From HXMU1420-13 sp965601825 (GTDB lineage Bacteria; Bacteroidota; Rhodothermia; Balneolales; Balneolaceae), in assembly GCA_965601825.1 (NCBI GenBank), contig OZ271839.1, positions 2,542,001 to 2,606,000 of the forward strand: a DNA stretch of 64,000 nt. Direction: 5' to 3'. Shown piece after piece: positions 27,362-35,508 of the stretch (position 1 is its first letter; each line of letters starts with the position of its first letter). The notes below the pieces were generated by a model. That model worked only from the letters and a program-made list of their open reading frames with translations, ran no database searches and was not told the DNA's origin. The position numbers and the translations under genes were made by a program.

Positions 27362-27924
27362 TGAATGAATTTAGTTTGTGAGAGTATACACACAAATTGA
27401 ATTTTCACATAGAAAATTCCTTCTGATCTTTGTTAAAAGTATCAATAAAAAAAGAGCAGAATGTATTTGCGCACAAGCCATTTTTACCATCAATTAATCA
27501 GACTGTTAAAGTAATGCCCTTTTTGATAGCTTAAACGCACTTTTGTGGAAAACTAGGTGGAAAAGCTGTTGGAAAGTTGTGGGAAAGTAACTGTTTTTTT
27601 TCTTGGAATAGGCCTCGAAACGCAGTTACTTACTTGTGGATTAAGAAATCAGAGTCACTACGGTGATGATGATATCAGAGACGACAAATCCCGCGTCTCA
27701 TCCGAATAAAACCCTTTCAAACCGAAAGATTTATGAGGAAGATATCCCGGGTACTTTTTTTATGCCCTTCAGTTTTTTTTGATTTGTTTTCTCCTCTACT
27801 CATTCAAGATCACTTATCACATTTAGCCATGAGATTCGCGGATTATAATTGCTGCGCGCACAAAGAAAATTGAATTCTCTGAAGAATTGCAATCATATCA
27901 AGTTACAGCGGCCTTATTGATGGT
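27362..27924. other. Non-coding sequence around and between the two 236-bp repeats
   Basis: Outside repeat copy 1, bases 27362-27530 and 27767-27924 hold no convincing gene on either strand. The first part should contain the dxr promoter. The spacer between copies is AT-rich with a pyrimidine run after copy 1. Sequence just before each copy (about 15 bp with the pattern CCTTxTTGAT) is also similar, so the duplicated unit may begin slightly earlier than given. No tRNA-like fold was seen. Confidence 0.5.
27531..27766. repeat. 236-bp direct repeat, copy 1 (candidate structured RNA)
   Basis: This unit recurs 394 bp downstream with only three differences that I can find. It opens with four GTGGAAA-like motifs (TGG at 27546, 27558, 27570, 27580). 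On the plus strand several helices follow in order: GTAACTG/CAGTTAC (27587-27593 with 27623-27629), TCAC-TACG-GTGA (27655-27666, a cUACGg tetraloop), GAGACG/CGTCTC (27678-27683 with 27694-27699), CTTTC/GAAAG (27714-27718 with 27724-27728), then seven T (27755-27761). No long ORF runs through it. Confidence 0.85.
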
Positions 27925-28160
27925 TTAAACGCACTTTTGTGGAAAACTAGGTGGAAAAGCTGTTGGAAAGTTGTGGGAAAGTAGCTGTTTTTTTTCTTGG
28001 AATAGGCCTCAAAACGCAGTTACTTACTTGTGGATTAAGAAATCAGAGTCACTACGGTGATGATGATATCAGAGACGACAAATCCCGCGTCTCATCCGAT
28101 TAAAACCCTTTCAAACCGAAAGATTTATGAGGAAGATATCCCGGGTACTTTTTTTATGCC
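27925..28160. repeat. 236-bp direct repeat, copy 2
   Basis: Near-identical to 27531-27766. The three differences are A to G in the first helix (GTAACTG becomes GTAGCTG, which keeps a G-U pair if the plus strand is transcribed), G to A in the loop after GGCCTC, and A to T after the third helix. The last base coincides with the stop codon of pgeF on the other strand, so the repeat abuts that gene exactly. Function is unknown; a duplicated regulatory or RNA element is more likely than an insertion sequence because no transposase is present. Confidence 0.85.
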
Positions 28161-28918
28161 TATAGTTTATTGAGTTTCACAATTCCCATCATTCTTCCGC
28201 TGCTTTCTGCATCTCTTCGATAAGAATAGAATAAATCCTCATGGTCAATAGTACATCGACCGTCCAATTCTATATTATTGCTTAATATTTCAGCATCTAT
28301 TAATTGCTCCCTAATAAGGCCCGTTAAATCAACATGGTCTTTTTCAAAGTCAGTATCATTAACCAGATGTGGTGGAAATTTATCGGATACTTCCGCTCCT
28401 ACTTCAAAATTATGCAGCGCAATACAAGGACTAATAAATACTTTAATTGAATGAGGATCAGCTCCCAACTCTATCATTTTATTAATGGTAGCAGGAATAA
28501 TTCCATCTACAGCTCCTCTCCAACCTGCATGTGCAGCCCCAATCACTTTATTATCGAAATCACCAAAAAGTACTGCACCACAATCAGCTACTTGAATTCC
28601 TAATGCTACACCCGGTGTTTTACTTACAAAGGCATCAACATTCGGATAAACACCACCTTTAGTAACCTCAATGATGTTTGTACTGTGAATTTGGTTTGCT
28701 AATGCTAAGTCTCTATGACTAATTCCAATTGTCTTACAAAAATCATGAATGTGTTTAAGAACAATATGTTGGTTCTCTTTCGAACTAAATCCCATATTGA
28801 GCCCATCAATCAAGGCGCCATCTGATTTAAAATCAATATTACGATAACTAAACCACGACATCACTCGTGAGTTATTTAATCCTTCAGGACGAATAAAATC
28901 AATTTGCAAAGTGCTCAT
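28160..28918 (-). CDS. pgeF: YfiH/PgeF family peptidoglycan editing factor (purine nucleoside phosphorylase-like)
   Basis: The 252-residue protein carries the family signatures ANQIHST, VADCGAVLFGD, GAAHAGWRGAVDGI and FISPCIALHNFEVG, giving the Cys/His metal-site residues. E. coli YfiH prevents mis-incorporation into peptidoglycan precursors, while homologues show adenosine and inosine cleavage (formerly called laccase or polyphenol oxidase). It overlaps aroE by 20 bp. Confidence 0.92.
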   Translation of the reverse strand: MSTLQIDFIRPEGLNNSRVMSWFSYRNIDFKSDGALIDGLNMGFSSKENQHIVLKHIHDFCKTIGISHRDLALANQIHSTNIIEVTKGGVYPNVDAFVSKTPGVALGIQVADCGAVLFGDFDNKVIGAAHAGWRGAVDGIIPATINKMIELGADPHSIKVFISPCIALHNFEVGAEVSDKFPPHLVNDTDFEKDHVDLTGLIREQLIDAEILSNNIELDGRCTIDHEDLFYSYRRDAESSGRMMGIVKLNKL

Positions 28919-29750
28919 CTAATTTCATCTTGACCAAGCCAATTGGAAATCTTTTTGCTGTCCATTTATTAAAGGACGCATCTCCTTGATGAATTAACAT
29001 ATCTAATCCTCCAATCGCTAAGCCGTCTGCTTTGTTAGCTTGTTTAATAAATTTTGTTTCTCTCGGATTGTAAACTATATCGTAGCAAATTTTACCTGCT
29101 AATAACCCAATTTCATCTTCCTTAACAGGTGAAGCTTCAACATTTGGTACCATGCCTAAGGGCGTGGCGTTTACAATTAATGAAGCATCCTCCGCGTAAT
29201 GATTCCAGTCATCATAAGAGCAAACGATCAAACCGGTTTCTTCACGAAGCGCTTCTGGTCTCCTCGATACGATACAAACCTCATTGAAACCAAAATCATT
29301 CAATGCAAAAGAAATTGCTTTAGTAGCCCCTCCTGATCCAAAAATTATTGCCCTTTCTGTTTCAATTTCTTCTGATAGTTCTTTAAGCGGCTTTAAAAAG
29401 CCATAGGCATCTGTGTTATCTCCTAATAGACTATTTTCTTTTTTAATAATGGTATTAATGGCTCCAATTTCATTGGCTGAGTTGGATAACTCATCCACAT
29501 AATGCATCAAAGATGTTTTATGAGGGATTGTAATATTAGCTCCCAAAAAATATGGAGAGTTGAAATGACTGGCTAATCTTTGAAAGTCATTCTCGGTTAC
29601 AGCTACCGCAAAATACTGAGCATCAATATCATGATGTCTTAGTGCAGTATTATGCATTAAGGGAGAAACACTATGAGAAACGGGATACCCTAATAATAGA
29701 TAGTGATTTCTTGAAGAGAACTCAGATTCTAAAAAGTCTTTGAATGTCAT
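28899..29750 (-). CDS. aroE: Shikimate dehydrogenase
   Basis: AroE reduces 3-dehydroshikimate to shikimate with NADPH, feeding the chorismate used by the trp operon. The substrate pocket motifs SHSVSPLMHN and GANITIPHKTSL (with catalytic Lys) and GDNTDAYGF are present. The nucleotide-binding GSGGATKAI loop lies near residues 138-146. Length is 283 residues. A terminator-like hairpin lies just upstream of its start and ends the previous gene. Confidence 0.95.
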   Translation of the reverse strand: MTFKDFLESEFSSRNHYLLLGYPVSHSVSPLMHNTALRHHDIDAQYFAVAVTENDFQRLASHFNSPYFLGANITIPHKTSLMHYVDELSNSANEIGAINTIIKKENSLLGDNTDAYGFLKPLKELSEEIETERAIIFGSGGATKAISFALNDFGFNEVCIVSRRPEALREETGLIVCSYDDWNHYAEDASLIVNATPLGMVPNVEASPVKEDEIGLLAGKICYDIVYNPRETKFIKQANKADGLAIGGLDMLIHQGDASFNKWTAKRFPIGLVKMKLDEHFAN

Positions 29751-29765
29751 ATCTGAAATTTAGAC

Positions 29766-29797
29766 AAAAAAAATGCGCATCAAAGCTGATGCGCATT
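29766..29797 (-). terminator. Rho-independent terminator after the SRPBCC gene
   Basis: On the minus strand AATGCGCATCA and TGATGCGCATT form a perfect 11-bp stem with a 4-nt loop, followed by a run of U (plus strand 29766-29773 are all A). It lies 31 bp after the stop of the SRPBCC gene and before aroE, so it separates those two transcripts. Confidence 0.92.
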
Positions 29798-29828
29798 CTA
29801 ATAGTGTAATAATAATCAAAAATGCCTC

Positions 29829-30293
29829 TTAGGCAGTCACTTCTTCTTTTGGCTCAAGTTGAGCTTCTTTAAAAGTGTCTGATTCAGCCAATTGCTTAAA
29901 TTTTTCTAAATCTTTTACTAATTGTGCTGGAGACTCTTCGATGAATGATGCTAATTCTTCTGAAGGATCGCCAAAGAATGTACGATAGTCCAAAGAAAAT
30001 TCAACACGAGTACGGGTTCCGTTATCGAGCGGAGTAAAACGAATAGTACCAGTTTGGTTTAGGTTACCATTAATTGTAATCCACGCGAATCGAGTATTGC
30101 GAAGGTTATCAATTAAGTTAGTAGTCCATACAAACTCTTCGTTACCGATTGTAGTACGATATTCGAAAGTTTGAGAGTTGATTCTGTTTACAACGTCAAC
30201 GCGCTGCATAAACTTTGGGAAATCAACTGGGTTACTTAATAATTCATAAACTTTAGCAAGTGGCAAATCAATTTCGATTCTTTCGTGCGCCAT
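29829..30293 (-). CDS. SRPBCC-fold protein (polyketide cyclase/coenzyme Q-binding type)
   Basis: A 154-residue protein with the typical opening (EIDLPLAKVYELLSNPVDFPKFM) and a beta-sheet grip core (FEYRTTIGNEEFVWTT, TGTIRFTPLDNGTRTRVEF) of START/SRPBCC ligand-binding proteins. The last 25 residues are an acidic tail. No partner is evident; it is transcribed alone, ended by a strong terminator. The ligand cannot be inferred. Confidence 0.8.
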   Translation of the reverse strand: MAHERIEIDLPLAKVYELLSNPVDFPKFMQRVDVVNRINSQTFEYRTTIGNEEFVWTTNLIDNLRNTRFAWITINGNLNQTGTIRFTPLDNGTRTRVEFSLDYRTFFGDPSEELASFIEESPAQLVKDLEKFKQLAESDTFKEAQLEPKEEVTA

Positions 30294-30501
30294 AATAGAT
30301 ATCTTGGAAGTATTAGTCTTGGGTTTTTATCTGCGATGAACCGGATTTCGATGAAACAGGTAGGATTCATCCATATTGTTCTAAAAATACGGATAATATG
30401 ATTAAGCCTCAATTATCTTCAGAACAAAAAATCCTAAATTTTCAGCAGTCTACGCCTCGATTTATGTTTTAATAGAGGCTTAAGTCCTTTAGAGCGTTTA
30501 C

Positions 30502-31104
30502 TTATAAAAAAGAATTCACTTTTTTTATAATTTTCTCATGTATCTCATCAACAGATGAATTCGCGTTAATTTGTACGAATCGATCCTCGTTTTCGGCTAA
30601 ATAGTCAAAACCTTTAATTACACGATTAAAAAACTCTTCACCAGCTTTTTCCATTCTATCTTCCTGTAAATGTGCCGTTCTTCGTTTGGATTCTTCCCAA
30701 CTTAATCTCAAATAAAAAGTTAGATCCGGTTCATTATTAAGTGAGGCTATAGAATTTATTTGTTCGATTAACGAAAGTTCCAAAATGTCTCTTCCAAAAC
30801 CCTGATAAGCCGTTGTAGAATCATAAAATCGATCCAAAATAACTGTCTTACCTGCATTTAAATCTGGTACTACTTTTTCAGCTACTAATTGTGCACGAGC
30901 TGCTGAGAATAATAACATCTCAGAGACCGGATGAATATCCATTTTAGAATTGAGTAATAATTCTCGAATATTTTCTGAGATTACAACACCACCTGGTTCA
31001 CGATAAACCGAAACTGATCTGCCTTTCTCTTCTAGATATTCTTTCAATAATTGGATTTGAGTGGATTTACCACTCCCATCAATCCCTTCGAAACTAATTA
31101 GCAT
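30502..31104 (-). CDS. tmk: Thymidylate kinase
   Basis: Tmk phosphorylates dTMP to dTDP. The P-loop is FEGIDGSGKST at residues 4-14, the DR motif is ILDRFYDSTTAYQG, and a lid region with Arg residues follows (RRTAHLQEDRMEK). Length is 200 residues. It is the last gene of a five-gene minus-strand run that starts with the BFN nuclease gene. Confidence 0.96.
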   Translation of the reverse strand: MLISFEGIDGSGKSTQIQLLKEYLEEKGRSVSVYREPGGVVISENIRELLLNSKMDIHPVSEMLLFSAARAQLVAEKVVPDLNAGKTVILDRFYDSTTAYQGFGRDILELSLIEQINSIASLNNEPDLTFYLRLSWEESKRRTAHLQEDRMEKAGEEFFNRVIKGFDYLAENEDRFVQINANSSVDEIHEKIIKKVNSFL

Positions 31105-31122
31105 ATTTTCTTTAGACGATTA

Positions 31123-31914
31123 TTAGAAATCAAAATCGTCCATAAGTTCGACAGGCTCTTTTGGCATTGCAAGTGCTAATCCAAGATAAATTAGTAAGCT
31201 TGTACCTGATGTCATGAAAAAAGCGATCACAAATAACAGGCGGGCAACTGTAGAGCTGATGCCAAAATATTTAGCTAGTCCGCCACAGACCCCAGCCCAT
31301 TTTTTATCAGAACGAGATTTCATCAATTTTTTGGATTGCTTGTACCCATAACTGGTTGAGGCAAAGGAATCAAAACTGGAATAGCTTGACGATTTAGATT
31401 TTTTAGAATCAGAATCTAAATCATTTCTCAAGGTACTAAATGACGATCCGAAAACATCTTCAGAACCATGAACATCATCCATTCTTTTTCGTGAAGAAGT
31501 GCTTGTTGAGCGTGCAGGTCTGGATTTTTTAGCGGCTCTCTGTTTTGATTTAAACTCTCTGCGAATCTTTCGTTCAAATGCTTTTACTCTTCTTCTATCA
31601 CCTACTAAGAACCCAAAACCTACTAGTGTAACTAATGCCCCACCGATAAATGGCAATGCGGTGATTGCATCTTGTGCGAAATCAGATAATCCACCAAATG
31701 GTAGACCGATCCATTGTAGAACAAACATCATTCCGATAAAAAGCATACTCATACCGGCTATTGTAGAGAAATTCCAAATCCCTTTGCCCGATTCTTTTTT
31801 CTGTTCTTCTTCGTCTAAGAAGTCCTGCATCGTTGAATGAAGTTCAAAATCATCAAATTCTAATGATGCAGTACCTGTTTTTGAAGAGCTTCTTGTTCTT
31901 GTCTTTTGTGCCAT
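31123..31914 (-). CDS. PspC-domain membrane protein
   Basis: The 263-residue protein has two hydrophobic helices at about residues 49-66 and 80-104, a basic and Ser-rich low-complexity linker (about 110-195), then a C-terminal PspC domain with KKWAGVCGGLAKYFGIS and a long hydrophobic helix. In PspC proteins this domain senses envelope stress. Here PspC is C-terminal rather than N-terminal, an inverted order compared with the E. coli protein. Its role in this operon is unclear. Confidence 0.85.
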   Translation of the reverse strand: MAQKTRTRSSSKTGTASLEFDDFELHSTMQDFLDEEEQKKESGKGIWNFSTIAGMSMLFIGMMFVLQWIGLPFGGLSDFAQDAITALPFIGGALVTLVGFGFLVGDRRRVKAFERKIRREFKSKQRAAKKSRPARSTSTSSRKRMDDVHGSEDVFGSSFSTLRNDLDSDSKKSKSSSYSSFDSFASTSYGYKQSKKLMKSRSDKKWAGVCGGLAKYFGISSTVARLLFVIAFFMTSGTSLLIYLGLALAMPKEPVELMDDFDF

Positions 31915-31957
31915 TTTATTTCCTCCGAATGCCTGCTACGAAATTGATGGAGTGGTG

Positions 31958-32530
31958 TTACATCAATCTTACTCCCTTTTCACTAATAAATCCATCTAAT
32001 TTTACATCATGTTTTTCAAATGGAATTTCATCTAAAACAAAATCTTCAAATACTAATCCAATCTTTAATGCATTTGTGTTCGTTAGAAATCGGTCATAAT
32101 AGCCTTTCCCATATCCAATTCTGTTTCCCATTTTATCAACACTTAATAATGGAACAAATATGATTTCTAAATTTTCGATATCAAATTCTATAAATGTAGA
32201 AGGCTCAGGAACTCCCCATTTATTTTCATACAAATCATCTAATGACCCTAATTCACTGTGTCTGAGATCTTCGCCGTTCATAATTGGCACAACGACTTTT
32301 TTACCCATTTCAAGTAAGTCCTGAATAATTTGTCTTGTATTCACTTCATGCCTTTCATCCATTGAAACAAATGTATGAATTACATTTGCGTCTTTTACAG
32401 CATCAAATTCTAGAATATGCTGTCTTATCCTTGCATTGTTTTCGCGACAAGAACCATCACTTAATCGATTTCTCACTTCAATAATAAGTGATCGAATTTT
32501 CTGCTTCCTTTCAACTACATCAGGTATCAT
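31958..32530 (-). CDS. 5-formyltetrahydrofolate cyclo-ligase
   Basis: The enzyme converts 5-formyl-THF to 5,10-methenyl-THF with ATP. The 190-residue length, the N-terminal basic RNRLS region and the C-terminal signature GNRIGYGKGYYDRFL are diagnostic. Its start overlaps the bshC stop (ATGA). A one-carbon link exists with metF and metH further along the window, but the genes are not in one operon. Confidence 0.94.
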   Translation of the reverse strand: MIPDVVERKQKIRSLIIEVRNRLSDGSCRENNARIRQHILEFDAVKDANVIHTFVSMDERHEVNTRQIIQDLLEMGKKVVVPIMNGEDLRHSELGSLDDLYENKWGVPEPSTFIEFDIENLEIIFVPLLSVDKMGNRIGYGKGYYDRFLTNTNALKIGLVFEDFVLDEIPFEKHDVKLDGFISEKGVRLM

Positions 32531-34134
32531 AGTTTTATGATATGATGATTTTGCAAATCTAATGGCTCTTGCCTGAAATCTTCCAGAAGCTTATCCCATA
32601 CATCTAATCCATACTTATTCATAAAATAGGTAGGATTAACCGACCGTTCCTGAAGCCCATCCGGGAACAATTGACTTTTAATTCGTGCGATTCTTTTTAA
32701 CTGTGTTTCTTCTTGTTGTTTGATCGCGCGAATTACTCGCCCTTTTAATTTATTAAGATCATTTTCTACACCGGATATTAACTTACCAGAAGCGCCTTTC
32801 AGTGTTGGATCGATATTTTGAATTTGTTCTATAGGAGATTTTGAAATGGTTTTTAATTCTGAGATCCAGGTTGAAAATAGCTCATCAATATCAGTTGAAC
32901 TGTTCAATTCAATAAATCGTGATTCTAAATCTTCTATCCTTTGATTGTAACTGCACATTTCAAATGGCAGCTTTTCCATAATTCGATCTATACCCGACTC
33001 AAGTAAAGTGGCGCTAATTCTGGGGAAGATTACTGGCATCTCCATATCGAATTGCCGGTAATAGGTTTTCATTTGTGCGTAATATGCAAGTTCTCCGGGA
33101 CCAGCCACATATCCTACTGTTGGTAGTAAAACGTCTTGGATGATGGGTCGCAAAAATACATTTGGTGAAAAATCTTGTGGCGACTTTTCAATTAGTGCAA
33201 TTATCTCATCCTTGGTAAATGTAGAATCATCAACTTTCCAATTCTCACCCTCCCTTTGGAACTTTGAACGCCCGTTATCACCAAGTAGAAAAAGGTTAGA
33301 ATCCCCAACTACAACTTGTCTATGGAATGTTTTCTCAAGTTCTGAACTCTGATTCTCTAATGCTTGATGAATATTTTCAGCTTGATCAACTGATTGAAAA
33401 AAGGTTTTTGCCAGTAATTTTTTAACTGATTTATGATTACTCCCAACTACTAATAATCCATACTTAGCAAACCAAGTACACATTAGTTTTGCAAAAGCTG
33501 AAGCGTGATTTTCTCCGACTTTATAGCAATTTTCGAGTTGATGCCAGAGTTCTTCAGTAAAATCTGTTTCATGAAGAATGTCGTTCAACTCTTGGTTAAA
33601 AGAATCAAGAGAACTATTTAAAATTTCTTCGGATACTGGAATTCCGTTACCAACTTCGTTTAAAGTCACTGATTGTTTGCCTTCATTAGAAGGAAATCCG
33701 ATAGCGGCAATTTCTGCAAAATCGTGATCTTCATCAGCCAACCAGAATACGGGAACAACAGGCCGATTTAACTTTCTTTCCCACTCTTCTGCTAACAATA
33801 TGGTTGTAACTGTTTTATAAACGGTGAAAAGTGGACCACCATACATCCCCAGTTGTTGACCAGTAACAACAACAAGAGTTTCCTGATTCGAAAATTTAGC
33901 CAATTGATCTTTTTGGCTGTCTGTTATTCCAAGTTCTGAGTGGTACTCTGAAAGTGCTTCAACTACTGAATTTCGATTCGGGTAATCCGGTATTCTTTCA
34001 ATTCGCTTTAGTACTTCGGAATCGTCGAAGGGATTTGCTGAGAAAAAGTCTTTTAGCTTAGAATAATCGTGAATATAAGTTGAAAAGAGGTTTGAGAAAG
34101 GGAGCTGTTTAAAAGAACATTGATTTTTTTCCAC
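32527..34134 (-). CDS. bshC: Bacillithiol biosynthesis cysteine-adding enzyme
   Basis: BshC joins cysteine to GlcN-malate, the last step of bacillithiol, a low-molecular-weight thiol found in Firmicutes and many Bacteroidota/Balneolota. The 535-residue length is standard. Recognisable segments are VVVTGQQLGMYGGPLFTVYK near residues 91-110, FWLADEDHDFAEI, and VGYVAGPGELAYYAQ. bshA and bshB are not in the window. It starts 3 bp after the BFN nuclease gene. Confidence 0.95.
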   Translation of the reverse strand: MEKNQCSFKQLPFSNLFSTYIHDYSKLKDFFSANPFDDSEVLKRIERIPDYPNRNSVVEALSEYHSELGITDSQKDQLAKFSNQETLVVVTGQQLGMYGGPLFTVYKTVTTILLAEEWERKLNRPVVPVFWLADEDHDFAEIAAIGFPSNEGKQSVTLNEVGNGIPVSEEILNSSLDSFNQELNDILHETDFTEELWHQLENCYKVGENHASAFAKLMCTWFAKYGLLVVGSNHKSVKKLLAKTFFQSVDQAENIHQALENQSSELEKTFHRQVVVGDSNLFLLGDNGRSKFQREGENWKVDDSTFTKDEIIALIEKSPQDFSPNVFLRPIIQDVLLPTVGYVAGPGELAYYAQMKTYYRQFDMEMPVIFPRISATLLESGIDRIMEKLPFEMCSYNQRIEDLESRFIELNSSTDIDELFSTWISELKTISKSPIEQIQNIDPTLKGASGKLISGVENDLNKLKGRVIRAIKQQEETQLKRIARIKSQLFPDGLQERSVNPTYFMNKYGLDVWDKLLEDFRQEPLDLQNHHIIKL

Positions 34135-34137
34135 GAA

Positions 34138-34725
34138 TTATCCCTTCATCTTTGAAATTTGATCTCTCAACTTAGCAGCCTTTTCATAGTTTTCAGTTTC
34201 TATCGCTGTATGTAACTCTATTTCTAACTGCTCCAATTTTGAAAGCTCTTTTTCCACGGTAGCCTCCTCTGGCTGCTGCTCTCCCTTTTCTGGAGAGTCA
34301 GAATCTGTGACCTCCTGATCAGTGCGAATTCCTGCTTCTTTTAAAATCCGTTCATTTACAAATATCTGAGAGCCAAATCGAACAGCTAATGCAATTGCGT
34401 CGCTAGGTCTGGCATCAACTTCAAACAACTCATCTCCTCGTTCGAGAACGATTTTGGAATAAAATGTACCTTCTGATAAATCACTAATCACCACGTGCTT
34501 TACAACCGCATCAAACCCCTGAACCAGATTCTTTAGTAAATCATGAGTCATCGGGCGTGGTGGTTTAATATTCTCTAGTTCTAGGGCTATTGCCTGAGCT
34601 TCAAAAGACCCAATAATAATTGGAAGCCTTCTTGTCCCTTTTACTTCTGTAAGTATTAAAGCATAGGCGCCACCACTACTTGGGCTGGTTGACAATCCTA
34701 AAATATCCATTAGTACTTTGCTCAA
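34138..34725 (-). CDS. Bifunctional nuclease (BFN/DUF151) domain protein with UvrB/UvrC motif
   Basis: The 195-residue protein has an N-terminal BFN domain (LPIIIGSFEAQAIALELE and the DARPSDAIALAVRFGSQIFVNE signature) of about 140 residues, an acidic linker, then a UVR-like helix-pair motif (ETENYEKAAKLRDQI) at the C-terminus. In other bacteria this family is associated with stress or cell-cycle control; enzymatic activity is not certain here. It leads the operon with bshC. Confidence 0.9.
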   Translation of the reverse strand: MSKVLMDILGLSTSPSSGGAYALILTEVKGTRRLPIIIGSFEAQAIALELENIKPPRPMTHDLLKNLVQGFDAVVKHVVISDLSEGTFYSKIVLERGDELFEVDARPSDAIALAVRFGSQIFVNERILKEAGIRTDQEVTDSDSPEKGEQQPEEATVEKELSKLEQLEIELHTAIETENYEKAAKLRDQISKMKG

Positions 34726-34928
34726 AACAATTTCCTTTTGCTGAATGCGAGTGAATTCTATCCTATTAAGTTATGGAAAATAAAACAAGTGTTAAACCTC
34801 TCAACGCTCCTTATCGGTTCATAATTCAGATCACATATCGCATGAATTGCCTAACCCCATCATGTGATATAGAAATCAAAATTTCAAAAGTAGATTCTAC
34901 CAAGCACTTAACAATAATGGAGTAAATT

Positions 34929-35447
34929 ATGAGAGCTCAAAAAATAATTATCATCGGTTTATTGGGATTTATTATTGCATCATGCGAAGTTAGCGTAGGC
35001 CCTGAAGGTCCGGCGGGCAGAGACGGTCGAGATGGTGAAGTAGAAATCTATAACGGCACATTCACTATTAATTCGAACAACGATTTTGGTGTAATTGATG
35101 ATTTCGTATCAGTTGCATCATATGAATGGGATATATTGGATGTAGCTACGGTAGATGAGGGTCTTGTTTTAGCTTATATCCAATTTAGCGGAACTACCTC
35201 ATGGAAATCTCTTCCTTTATCAACTCCATTTGAAGATGATGTAGTTGTGCTCCGATACGGATTTGATATCGATAATTTCGATCTGATAATTGAGGGAGAG
35301 ATTGCAAATAATAATGAAATGAATGAAGGAATTTTTGACGGCGATGTTGTAAGAGTGATTGCCATTCCGCCATCTCAGTTATTTAAGACAAAAGGTGTTA
35401 ACTATGACGACTATGAACAGATAGCATCCATCTACAACCTAAACTAG
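34929..35447 (+). CDS. Lipoprotein with a short collagen-like segment
   Basis: A 172-residue exported lipoprotein with lipobox IIASC (Cys near residue 19). It is followed directly by a G-x-y stretch (GPEGPAGRDGRDG) and then a beta-rich domain of unknown fold. Collagen-like linkers directly after the lipid anchor occur in many Bacteroidota surface lipoproteins. A strong terminator follows the gene, so it is probably monocistronic. Function unknown. Confidence 0.8.
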   Translation: MRAQKIIIIGLLGFIIASCEVSVGPEGPAGRDGRDGEVEIYNGTFTINSNNDFGVIDDFVSVASYEWDILDVATVDEGLVLAYIQFSGTTSWKSLPLSTPFEDDVVVLRYGFDIDNFDLIIEGEIANNNEMNEGIFDGDVVRVIAIPPSQLFKTKGVNYDDYEQIASIYNLN

Positions 35448-35466
35448 GGGCTTGTTTGGGGTACTT

Positions 35467-35497
35467 AAAGCCAATAGAAATTCTATTGGCTTTTTTT
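35467..35497 (+). terminator. Rho-independent terminator after the collagen-like lipoprotein gene
   Basis: AAAGCCAATAG and CTATTGGCTTT form a perfect 11-bp stem with a 5-nt loop and run into seven T residues. It starts 20 bp after the stop at 35447. This location rules out translation of the next ORF from its upstream in-frame codons at 35452, because they would lie across the terminator. Confidence 0.93.
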
Positions 35498-35508
35498 ATT
35501 TTTGCGAT

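Noticed and set aside
27531..28160. The duplicated element as an insertion sequence
   Set aside because: No transposase ORF, no terminal inverted repeats and no obvious target duplication; two copies only in this window.
30460..30501. A GCCTC...GAGGC hairpin after tmk as terminator
   Set aside because: The stem is short with a large loop, and no U-run follows on the minus strand.
35452..35508. An earlier start for the polytopic membrane protein
   Set aside because: Those codons cross a strong rho-independent terminator, so they cannot be efficiently transcribed as coding sequence of this gene.
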